Both the position numbers and the translations under genes were made by a program. Under the pieces are notes generated by a model. It had not been told where the DNA came from and ran no database searches. It worked only from the letters and a program-made list of their open reading frames with translations. Below are positions 1-11,300 of a stretch of DNA of 64,000 nt, piece by piece; position 1 is the first letter of the stretch; each line of letters opens with the position of its first letter. The stretch comes from Siphlonurus alternatus (Eukaryota; Arthropoda; Insecta; Ephemeroptera; Siphlonuridae): the NCBI GenBank assembly GCA_949825025.1, contig OX463784.1, positions 16,124,124 through 16,188,123 on the forward strand. The letters run 5' to 3'.

Positions 1-172
1 GTAAAAAAGAAAAAAAAAATTCAACTGCATTGCATGTAATGTTGACAATAATTCATTTTCATACGCAGTTTTCATATTTATATAGAGCAGGGGTAATTTA
101 ATTTAATTAGGAGTGTCCAAGCCGTCAGCGAATTATTATTATTATTATTATTATTAATTTATTAATAAAACA

Positions 173-177
<5 letters not shown>

Positions 178-232
<55 letters not shown>
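178..232. repeat. (AT)n microsatellite
   Basis: Uninterrupted AT dinucleotides, preceded by a short (TTA)n tract at 133-152. Confidence 0.95.
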
Positions 233-235
<3 letters not shown>

Positions 236-244
236 CAGTATATA

Positions 245-642
245 TTTTTACCCCTAAGAGTTTACAGGTTTACAGCTCGGGGTGGGGTATAATGGGTAGG
301 AATAAGGGAGGGGAAGGATGGTAGCCACGGCCTGCTACGAGTCCCCCAGCATTTGCTGAGGTAAGACTTAGGGAACCATGGAAAACCTGCTCAGTCAGGA
401 TGGACACCTATACTTTTTCTCAATGGACCATGGCAAAGTGATGTCCAAAGCCTGGGGAACCACACACAAGTGCATCACTGCACTGGGTGGAAAGTGAGAT
501 GAATTTACCCCAGGGAGGAAGCAACGTAATTTTTACTTGAAACGGACACCCATCCAAATACTAAAACTATAACCAACTACGCTTGACGTTGCTTGACTTC
601 GGTAATCTAACAAGAACTGGTCAATGCACTGCGCCACGCTCA
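245..642 (-). mobile_element. 5S rRNA-headed SINE, near full length
   Basis: Minus-strand copy. Read 5' to 3' on its own strand it starts near 642 with a stretch matching 5S rRNA (GTTCTTGTTAGATTACCGAAG, then a TTGGATGGGTG-like block near 550), continues into a body shared with six other places in the window (for example TGGTTCCCCAGGCTTTGGAC), and ends near CTCTTAGGGG. It is somewhat diverged. Confidence 0.8.
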
Positions 643-782
643 ACCTCATAATGAAATTATCCATTTAATTTGAGGCCACATTGGGGAATATATGACATGT
701 ACAACTCTCGCCATGAAGAAATTACCTCATCAATATATTGTAATACTGTAGTTACAGTATATAGGCTATATACCCATTGATA

Positions 783-940
783 AAAAGTGTAAAGGTGTCC
801 GTTCTGACTGAGGTGTTTTCTATGGTTTCTTCAGTCTCACCTCAGCAAATGCTGGGATGCTGAGACACGTAGCAGCTAGGCCACAGCCACCATCCTTTTC
901 CTCCCTTATACCCTTATCCCAACTCAAGCTTCAAGCTCAT
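783..940 (+). mobile_element. 5S-headed SINE, 5'-truncated fragment
   Basis: Only the 3' half of the SINE body is present, beginning at the GAGGTGTCCG-like block and including CTCAGTCTCACCTCAG-like sequence and the CCTTATCCC segment near the 3' end. It lacks the 5S part, as expected of an incomplete reverse-transcription product or an old deletion. Confidence 0.65.
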
Positions 941-950
941 ACGATTGTAT

Positions 951-1470
951 GCCGAATATGTAAGAAGTTTTACAATCAATTGAGAAATAAAAAAGTTTAG
1001 CTTCGAAATTTACCAAACATTTACTAAAAAATATCATAGAGGTGTTTGTATATTTTAAAGTAATATGCTGAATTAGTTCATAATTAACAGGTACATATTT
1101 GTTTAGTTGATGGGTCTTTATATGAAAGAGTTTTTACAATCAGTAAGGAAATAAGTTGTTTTTTTCCGCAATTTATCCAACATACCAAGAACTACCATGC
1201 TCAAACGCTAGCTGCATGGTAGTTCTTGGTATATGTTGGATAAATTGCGAAAAAAAAAAAAAAAAAAGTTATTTCCTTACTGATTGTAAAAACTCTTTCA
1301 TATAAAGACCCATCAACTAAAAAACTATGTACCTGTTAATTATGAACTAATTCAGCATATTACTTTAAAATATACAAACACTCTATGATTATTTTTAGTA
1401 TATGTTGGATAGATTGAGAAGCCAAACTTTTCTATTTCTCAATTGATTGTAAAACTTCTTACATATTCGG
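951..1470. mobile_element. Long palindromic element
   Basis: Two arms of about 240 bp (951-1190 and 1217-1470) are reverse complements with scattered mismatches; outer ends read GCCGAATATGTAAGAAG and its complement. The loop is about 25 bp. A further diverged arm lies at 1480-2030, split by another element. Confidence 0.75.
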
Positions 1471-1527
1471 ACTCCTCATCTCAGAAAACATGTACCTGGA
1501 GATTATAAACTCATTCACCATACTACT

Positions 1528-1847
1528 TTAAGGTAGAGATAATATGGATCAGCTGGCCCAATGCTAAAAAAATCCCATTCATAAAAATTATGAAAAAAAT
1601 TTAAAGTGTTCTCCTCTACATCCCCTATCAGTAGGTAAAATACAAAATACATGGAGTTCCATTTCTCCATGTTAAATTAGTCAACTTTAAAAATTAATAA
1701 CTCGAAAACCAGCTCGTTTTTGTATACCTGATATTTTACCTACTGATTGGGGATGTAGAGGAGAACATTTTAATTTTTTTTTCATAATTTTTATGAATGG
1801 GATTTTTTTAGCATTGGGCCAGCTGATCCGTATTATCTCTACCTTAA
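1528..1847. mobile_element. TTAA-bounded palindromic MITE (family A, copy 1)
   Basis: TTAAGGTAGAGATAAT at the left is mirrored by ATTATCTCTACCTTAA at the right, followed inward by GGATCAGCTGGCCCAATGCT on both arms. It sits in a copy of the neighbouring palindromic repeat. Removing it at TTAA restores sequence like 1360-1382 (ATTACTTTAAAATATAC), which shows that TTAA is the target duplication. Confidence 0.85.
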
Positions 1848-2128
1848 AATACTCAAACGCTGTATTGTAGTTCTTGGTATGTTGGATAAATTGCGAAAAA
1901 ATAATAGCTATTTCCTTATTGATTGTAAAAACTCTTTCATATATATAAAGATCATCAACTAAAAAACTATGTACCTGTTATTTATGAACTAATTCAGCAT
2001 ATTACATTAAAATATACTAACACTGATTCCCAGTAAAAAAAAAAATATAAAAAATAGGGAAACACACAAACAAAAAAAGCACAACCTCCGATTATAAAAA
2101 TTCTCTGCACAAGCCCACAAGCATATTG

Positions 2129-2296
2129 ATGGTGTTCCGTCAAATACGACTAACTCATTTTATCGCATCCTCTCAAAAACGACTAACTCGTTTTATCGCG
2201 AGCCGAGATGGTTGGGTTTGCACTATGGGTTTCCAGGTATAAAAAAATGTATACCTGAAAACCCATAGTACAAGTCGTTTTTGACGGAACACCATC
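2129..2296. mobile_element. Short inverted-repeat element
   Basis: GATGGTGTTCCGTCAAA at 2129 is mirrored by TTTGACGGAACACCATC ending at 2296, with a second internal inverted pair (ACTATGGGTTTCCAGGTATA and complement). No coding content. Class uncertain. Confidence 0.6.
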
Positions 2297-2390
2297 CTAG
2301 ATAGGCCATGCTAGAATTCTATAGACGATAAGTAAATACATATTATTTATCAACATCGAGATTCAGGATACACTAGGATACATGGCGGAA

Positions 2391-3033
2391 TCGTATTGTG
2401 GCGCAGTGCATTGACCGGTTCTCGTTAGATTACCGAAGTCAGGCTACGTCGAGCGTGGTTAGTACTTGGATGGGAGACAGTTTCAAGTAAAAAATACACT
2501 GCTCCCTCCCTGGGGTAAATTCATCTCACTTCCACCCAGTGCAGTGATGCACTTGTGTGTGGTTCCCAAGGCTTTGGACATCGCTTTGGTCCATTCAGAA
2601 AAAGTAGAGGTGTCCGTCCTGACTGAGGTTTTCCACGGTTCCCTCAGTCTCACCTCAGTGAATGCTGAAATGCGTAAAGGTGCTTTCACATATTCGAAAA
2701 TCGCTACGGAGTTCCGTAGCTATGCCGTAGGCCTTTCACATATAATTCTCGTTCATCTGCGGCAGCTGCGGCGGAAAATCATGTGAATGCCGTGGCAAAA
2801 TCAAACTCATCTTGATTTTGCAACGGAGTTCCGTAGATCGATCGCGAGGTGCTACGGTGCGCCGCAGCAAAATCAACACATTTGCTACGGAGTAGCTACG
2901 GAGTGTTTCCGTAGCGATTTTCGAATATGTGAAAGCACCTTAACAGGCCGTGGCATCCGTTCCCTACCTTATCCCTACCCATTACCCCGCCGCGAGCTGT
3001 AAGCTCTTAGGGGTGTATCCTTGTAAAAAAAAA
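2391..3033 (+). mobile_element. 5S rRNA-headed SINE split by a MITE
   Basis: The 5S-like head (2398-2490) contains GGTTCTCGTTAGATTACCG and TTAGTACTTGGATGGG, matching the 5S internal-control region. It is followed by the common body and the end GTGTATCCTTG plus an A run at about 3033. A 263-bp inverted-repeat element interrupts the body at 2678-2940. Confidence 0.85.
2678..2940. mobile_element. Harbinger-like MITE inside the SINE
   Basis: Terminal inverted repeats of at least 30 bp start AGGTGCTTTCACATATTCGA and end in the complement. TAA stands on both sides (2675-2677 and 2941-2943), a 3-bp target duplication typical of PIF/Harbinger elements. Removing the insert and one TAA restores the SINE reading seen at the other copies. 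The interior has further TACGGAGTTCCGTAG-type palindromes. Confidence 0.8.
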
Positions 3034-3482
3034 TATACTGTATGCATAATATATATATAATTTTTATAATACTGTATGCCATGGGCTCTCTGCCTCAGCA
3101 TCATATTATTCAAGATAATGCACTGTTAAAAATACACAAAATATTTATATACTTACACTGTATTACAGTGCATTTTCAGTGCATCAGAATAGTGTGTTTT
3201 CTGCTGTTTTTCTGTCAGTAAAATGGACAAACGCCCAAAGTAAAACAGCCCTAAAAAGAAAAATTCACCACTCCCACTTTTTAAAAACATCTGTTTACAA
3301 AAATTTACGCGGGAATTCCAAATATAAACATGATGAGCATCGAAAAACTACGTCTTAAACTTTGGTTCTCAAATGAAGTTGCGCAGATAGTAAAAACTTG
3401 CATTATATTTTGCAGTGCGCAAGTACAGTACACCACAGTATTAATTTTACTAAATCTCACGTTTTAGTCTGAAACACAAATA
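3034..3482 (+). promoter_or_regulatory. XPO4 upstream region
   Basis: This 449-bp stretch lies between the end of a SINE and the exportin-4 start codon. It is AT-rich, with several TACTGTA-like repeats and an AT run near 3049-3060, and has no coding potential. The transcription start must lie here or further upstream. No core promoter motif can be assigned with confidence. Confidence 0.35.
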
Positions 3483-6400
3483 ATGGCCGAGACACAAATG
3501 TTGCAAGAGTTGGAGCTTGCAGCTCAAATTATGCTGGTAAATACTTGAATATTAATTTATTTTATTCAAATTATGTTATTATGAAATATCTAAAAATGAT
3601 ATATTGTAAATTTTGCTGTGTCAAGTAAAAATTTCCTTTGTAAATCTGATTTATCTGACGACCACTCTTGGTCTTTCAGGATTGACCCATTATTTATCAG
3701 GTACCTACATTTTGCAATAAATTCTTTCAGGCTCCACCAAACGTGGTGAACCGAGAGCAGCGACAATCTGCAGAACAAGTGTTCTTGAACTTTCGCAAGA
3801 CCAAGTCTCCTTATGCTTTTTGTCGACATATTTTAGGTTCGTAAACATGCTGTTGAAACATTTTTAGATCTTCAGACTAAAAGTCTTTGTGTGATATTTC
3901 GCTATTTTATCCATGCAATGGTTAAATAATTATACTGATGTATGCATACATGAATTTCATACTGTTTTTACTGTATTATATGTTTTTTATTTTTTTAGTA
4001 TTTAAAGCATAACTGTACTGTACATAGATAATATTGATATGAAAAATAACAGGTATGCATACAGTATACTGTATGCATATGCATACTGTACAGTATGTAT
4101 GCATATAGATGAGCCACAGACTGCCACAGTATGCTATCGTACTGTATCCCAGTAAACACAACTCTGTCGGTCCAGTGTTGCATGGTCCATGCAGTATGCA
4201 TATTATATTGTGAGACTGTTGGCCCAATACTGTGTTCACACTCTAAAGTGCCGGTCCAACACATTTTTGACACGCTGGGGGACATTCACAAAGCACTTTA
4301 GCCCCGATTTTTAACCCTGGTGCTAAACATGGTACTAAACCAGGGGCTAACCATGTTAAGCTCATAGCTTAGCACCATGTTTAGCACCAGGGTTAAAAAT
4401 CGGAGCTAAATTGGGGGTTAAAGTGCTTTGTGAATGTCCCCCAGGTGTGTTTACTGGGATGCATATGCAGGCATATGATGTGAAAGTATGATATATGCAT
4501 GCATTATCCTCTTTGTATTTACGTGTATCAACTGTGTTGTGGTAAATTGCTAACAGGATTTGAAAAACCTGTATTTTAGTCATTTTTGCATAGAAATTTT
4601 CATGTATAAAAAAAATGTTTAACAGGTTTCGTGTCAAATTCTGTTAGTCATTTTTAACACGTCATCTTTGATATACAGACACAGACCGAGGAGTGCTTAT
4701 GTTCATAAAATTTTACTGTATCTTACAAATATGTTGTTTGCCAGCATGTTTGTACAGTCTAACAAGCGAGAGTGTACACCTGAAAATTTCCAGCCCACAA
4801 TCAGAGGTGAAAATCAGTAATCTTTTCCGGATATATTTGGGTGTAAACTCTCACTTATTGAGACCGTAAAAAAACTAATTAATTCAATGAAGAAGCATTT
4901 ACACAAAATTTTGATCATATTTTTCATAAGAATTTTGAACCCTAGTACATTGCTGGTATTTAAGTTGTAAGAATTCTTAATCCTATAATTAACTATATTT
5001 AATTTTAGTTAATAGACAACTTTCATGAAATTTTTTTACTGCAAAAATGAATAGAGAGTACCAAATTATGCCACTCAGAATTTTTTTAGATTTTTGTGAG
5101 TCCTAGAACTATTTTTAAAAAAATTATTGAAAGTGCGGCCACACCCCCTAGAGGCATCAATAGGCGTTTTTGCCCTATCCTTTTTATTAAGGATTCAGGG
5201 GTGCCAACTTAAATTACAGGACTTTCAATAATTATTTAAAAATAGTTCCGGGACTCCAAAAAATCTGAAAAAATTCAGAGTAACATAATTTGATACCCTC
5301 TTTTTATTTTTGCAATAAAAAATTTTCATGTAAGTTGTCCATTACAGATGTTGCATGAATTTTCCAACTGTATGGTATCTAACCATTATTTCTTTATTTT
5401 TTTTTACAGAAACAAGTTCATCTGATTATGTATTATTTGAAGCAGCAGGACTTTTAAGAGAAGCTTTGGTTCGAGAATGGAGTTTCTTACAAGAATCAGA
5501 TCTAGTGTCTCTGCGACAATATTTATTCCAATATGTTCTTAGTAGAACTAATATTGCTCCATTTGTGCGGGAGAGAGTATTGCAGGTAAGAATTTCAATA
5601 CATGTAAATGTTCAAAAAAATTATGTTCATTTTAACTGATTTTTTTTTTTTTTTTTAGGTAATTGCAATAATGGTAAAACGAGGCAGTGTGAATGATTTT
5701 GGTCAAGAACGAACTCAGATTGTCTCTGAGGTGGAGAATTTGATCGTCAGTGGAGATGCTGCCAGGGTAAGAACTACAAACACAAAAAAAATGAATTCGC
5801 AATTTCAGTTTGCTCAAAATATCTGTATCTCTATTATGGATTGATCACCAGACTCGCAGTAATCTTTCAAGCAAAAAGTATCTGAACCAACTTTTATTGC
5901 AGAAATTCATAAAGGTTACTTAGTTATGATAATGTACTCTGCTGATTTCTTCAGATTTTTTAGAGGCCAGGAACAATTTTTAAAAAATTATATTATTATT
6001 GAAATTAAAGAGAGTCATCAATAGGTCACTTCTTAATAAAAGGATACGACTAAAAGGGGCTTGAGTTTAAACCTGTAGTTTGAATAACTTTTTAGCAATA
6101 CTTCATGGCCTCTAAAAAAGAAAAGATAATTATGCATAATTTGGTGTCCTTTATTAATTTCTGAATTAGAAATACCGCATTTCATGTAGGTTGTACATTC
6201 ACGTTCCAAATTAGCTTAGATCTACTGCAGTAATAATATTTTTTTTTTTTTTTTTTACTGGTAAGTATGCTTATTGTGTTTTTTAATACCATTTATGTTT
6301 TCTGTATTTAGCAACACCTGGGTTGCAGTATTATTGCAGCTCTAATGCAGGAATATGCTACCACCGTCAAGTCTTGTGATGCTGGGCTAACTTGGGAGAC

Positions 6401-8245
6401 TCACTTTAAAGTCAAGAAGCAGTTTGAGGTATTACATTGCAGCAAATTATTATGATTTATTTTTAATCTGTTGCTACCATTTTGAAATTAATAATTTTCA
6501 TTTAATTCCAAGTTTGAATAAATGCAGTAGTTGAACACCTCCTTGTCGTTATTCATGCCATCACAGACAGTATATACAGTATGTTGTTCCTTTAAGTAAA
6601 AATTAGGGCCAGAATGGAATTTCCATGTTTTTGAAGCCAGCAGCTATCTGTACTTGAAGGTCATGTAGAAAATATAACTCCATCTTTAGAATCGTCATAT
6701 TTTGCTAAATTTTGCAATCATTCTAGTTTTCACATCATCTGTTTGTAATTGTTACCTTGTATTTACAGATGACGGACTTGAAGCGGATCTTCAAGTTCTG
6801 TCTGCAGGCTCTTGGTGAGCTGGTGAAGATGGACTCTGCCCTCAACGACCCTCAGACTCTTAACCTTCTGAGACACTTGCTGGCCATCACCAGCTCAGTT
6901 CTCTGTTGGGGCTTCATCTCTGCGGCTCATATCCTTTCTAACAAGGACTTAGGGAGATGATTTATCAATGAGTAAGACATTATTATAAAAGTATTGATTA
7001 AAACTGAGAGTCTACAGTGAAATTGTCATGATATTTTACTTTTTAGCCAGCTAACAACTTTAGTCTCATACTTTTTAACAATATGAAGGTCTAGTCTTTT
7101 TTTATAATATAATTTTAACTTGAGAATACTTGCTCTCAAGTTTTGCCTTTTACTGTACTTGATTTTTTTTTAAATATTTGTGTAGATAGATTGTAGAATT
7201 TAATATTAAAAAAAGTGTACTTAACTTAATAAAATACTAAAAAAAAATACAGTAGTTGCCACATAAAACACTGAACTGTTGAATCTCTTCCTTGACTGTC
7301 ACACTACCGAAGCGTCTCATCGGCATGTTCGAGACTGTGTACGAATCGGACCAGAGTCCACCACTTCGTCTCGGCGTGATGTGGAAGGACACTATTCTTG
7401 ACGAAAACATTATCAGCCTCTTCTTCCAGGTAAGATGATGTCCCGAGTCAAACAAATTGGGGAATGGTAGCAAATTTTCAGTTTCCCTTGAAGGGTCTGG
7501 CAGTGGTCTGAAAATACTGTAAGGCCAGAATCTTTCAACCTCTAGCAGCTGCTTTTGGGAGTATTGGTACATTTTATTGTACAGTACATTTTATTCCATC
7601 ATAGCAATTCTAGAGAAATGGTCAAATTGTTCCGTAACAATATATTTCTTTTTTTTAAAAAAAAATTTTGTATGGTTATCAGTTTGAAAGTTGTGCGATT
7701 GAATAACATGTTAAAATCCATAAAGAGAAAGGCAATTAACTTGTTTTTTCATTCTTATATTAAAACACAATCAAATTATTATAAATTTACATTTATTGCT
7801 GATTCAGTATTATTAGAAGTTATATGCTATATGAATTGCCATCATTGCCTGTACTGCCATATCTATTTATCATGTCAGTCTTGATCTGTAGCAAAAAATT
7901 AAAAATTGTCTTTGACACATTGATGACTAACGTGAGTATACCTTGTTTTTCAGATCCACTGGAAGGTTCGTCAGAAGCAGGAGCTGTCCCACTACTCCCT
8001 CATTTGTCTGACTCAGCTGGCCTCTCTCAGTGGGGCTGTGGTACAAGACAAGACTTTGCAGATTCAGTACATCACCTGCTACCTCTCCAACTTCATCAAG
8101 CTCGTCAACAGGTAACATTGAAAACAGCTCTTGTTGATTTTCTGGGCATACATTACCATTGTAACGTCAATTACTCCAAAATCCACACAAACGAATCAAT
8201 TAAATAATTCACTTAACTCTTGATCTCTTGAAGATATACGTATAT

Positions 8246-8304
<59 letters not shown>

Positions 8305-11300
8305 GTTTTCATTAATTATTTACAGTATTATAATTTTTCCCAAATTTTTTCTTAATTTACTGCAGCTTTCCTAATTCCTAGTATAATAGATAACTATATT
8401 TAAGATATTTTGTACAACGACTATATACTGGAGGACGGCCTAGAACGTCGAATTGAGAAACCTCGATACTCGGTAGAGTTCGGAAACTCTAACTATAACG
8501 CGCGCTCGGCCGGCTAGAAAAGTCAAGGTCATAACGTCACTGGTTGAGGAAATGGCAGCGCGTTAAAGTTAGGCCGTCCTCCCAGTATATAGTTCTTGTA
8601 TTTTGTATGGATATATTTTTAGCATTAATGTTAATTAAAAAAAAAAAAAAAATCCAGAATCATTCATTTCTCAGTGTTTAGTATTATTTATTACTGTAAT
8701 TGTTACACAGTCCCTTTTCATCCTTAGATGTGCACTAGTAAGAGAAAATGTCTGAAATATTACTATAACACCCATGTTGTAGTGGCAGGTAATAAGATGT
8801 CCTGTGTCAGTGTTGAGGTACTGGAGTGGGAGGCGCTAGGGGTGGCCCAACTGGTGCGCAAGATGCTGCTCTTCTTCTCCACCTCGCTGCTGATGACTCT
8901 GAGTGGCGACCTCTTCCCGCAGTTCATCCAGCAGCTCACGAGACTCACCTGCAGATTTGCAGAGGGGGCAGCCCAGGAAGAATCCGTGAGTCTTGAACTT
9001 GCCAAGTTTTTTAAGACAGTGTCTCATAACTCCATATAACATTCAAAGCATGTCAATCTATTGTGAGATTCATGGGAGAATTTCTGAAATATTTTCATGA
9101 AAATTTTAAGCATTTATTCAAGCACAAATGTGTACTAAAAATGGGGAAAAGTGGGGTGGGGGGAGGTAAGTTGAGGTAACGTACATGTATATGTATATTT
9201 ACGTTTGAAAATTAAATTCATTGACCAAATTTATACTGTATTAATGTTGTTTAAAAACTGCAGTTTGAAATATCCAACTACAGCACATGGTTTTAATTAA
9301 ATTTAAGTAGTACTAATGTCAAATCAATAATACTTGCGATACTTTTATAAAAAAATCTTCTGAAAGTTACTTTAGTTACCCACCGCCATACTTATGATTC
9401 ACTTCTTTGCAGGTTTGTGCCGAGGACAGGCGGTACGTTGAGGCATTTGACCAAATGCTGGAGGCTTGGGTGTCGGTGATGCAGAACAACCACCTCTACC
9501 CCAAGGACTTCTGCAAAGAACCTGCCATCCAGATTTTCAACACCTACCTGCGTTGTCATCTCTCACCACCAGATGGAACCAGAGGACAGGTGTGTGATGC
9601 TTTCATCAATGAGGAAAATGAATATGACATAAAAAGTTCTCAGTGGTTTCAAGCAACTCTCAATGGATTTAAATATGTTAAAATGTCTTTAAAATCTGAG
9701 AATTATAACAAAATACCAATTTTGTTGTTCTGACAATTATTATTTATTATAGTGAGAATATTTATTGCAATGATAGGGTCTGCTAATTTGTATTCTTATT
9801 TTACAGAGTTTTACAAGTTATTAGAGAGAATATCTCTAATACAGTAATAGTATTGTCTGAGACTGTATCTTTATAATTTGTTATCTCATTATAATGTACT
9901 GTATATTGATAATACAGTATCATGGTTAAGTGTGTGTGTGTAATGTCTATAATGTGAGAATTGTTTTGTGTAGATGTAGTGATTGCTTATTTTTGTAAAT
10001 TTGATGTGAACTTATGTTGTCTTGTGCAACCAAAAAGGTTCAAATAAATGAAATGAATAAATAAAATATTGTGATAAACAAAGCAACTGACGTTTGTTGT
10101 ATTTGTTCAGGGTCCAGAGCAGGAGGAAGAGGAGATCTACGAGTCTGAAGAGCCTGACCGAGTGAGATTCAAGGAGCAGCTGATTATCATTGGCATTATC
10201 GGGAGACAGGTCAGTCTAATATTGTCTGCTAGGTTGCACATTATTTAATACTGTGTTCACATTCAAAATTGTTTGTTATGGGGTTTTAATTGAGCCACTG
10301 AACAGGTGCCCGGCCATGCTGTGGTGCTGCTTGCTCGTCTCATTGAGGAGCGAACTGCAAGGTTAAAGACGCAGCTGCAGAAAGTGGCAGCCCAGAACTA
10401 CAGCATCTCAGACTCCAACACCACCATTTGTCTCTTTGAGGATCTGCACTGGCTGCTTCTCATAGCTGGTAACGTAGCTTACTTATTGCAACAAATTTAG
10501 CTGAAAATCAGAAATGAGAGAATTACTACTCTTATGACAGCACTATAAATAATTCAAAATGTTGTTTTGTTTTTTGTCTTTTTACATACCATAAAATTGG
10601 TGTTTGTTTACTATTTAAATATAAAACTTATAATTTATATTGTTATTGCCGTTAAAAAGAACTGAAAGGCTCGGAACAAATTATATTTAGAATACTATAA
10701 AACATCTCTTTTTTTTTATGAAGGGTGAAAATGAATCAAATTTTTATCACACTGTCTGGACCTCCTTATTGTCTCAAGATTTTTGTGTAAATTTTAATTT
10801 TCTTTTCAGTAACATTTTAACTTAACACCAGAACATACCCGGTAGTGCTGACGTTGCTACATTTATCCACAGGTCACCTGGTTGCATTGGACAGTGAGGG
10901 AGAGACGGTGATGATTCCTGGTGACATGATGACCCACAGCATCTCCCAGGCTGGCTCCATCGACATTGACGTCAATGTCAGACTGTTGACCACCCCGGGA
11001 CTCACCCCTGCTGACCTTGGAGCACCCCTCACTGCACTTGATGACCTGGTCAGGTCAGTTGGATCTTGCGTTAATTTGTGTGGGTTTAAAGGCCCTATGA
11101 CCATTTCACAGTATTAAGTCCACAGTTAGTATTGCCTCAGTATGATACAGCTGCATAAAAAAAATTGTTCCAGCAGCAATAATATCAGAGATAATAGCCG
11201 ATGAAAAGGCACCTGTGACGTCATTTGTACCCATTCTGCGGCGACGGTATAGGGAAATCCCTGCAAAATATAGGTTCACTCTAGCTGCAACCACGAACAT

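Noticed and set aside
6929..6971. GT-AG splicing of XPO4 intron 6 using GTAAGA at 6972
   Set aside because: The extended exon has an in-frame TGA at 6958, and there is no acceptor AG that restores the conserved frame; the AT-AC solution fits fully.
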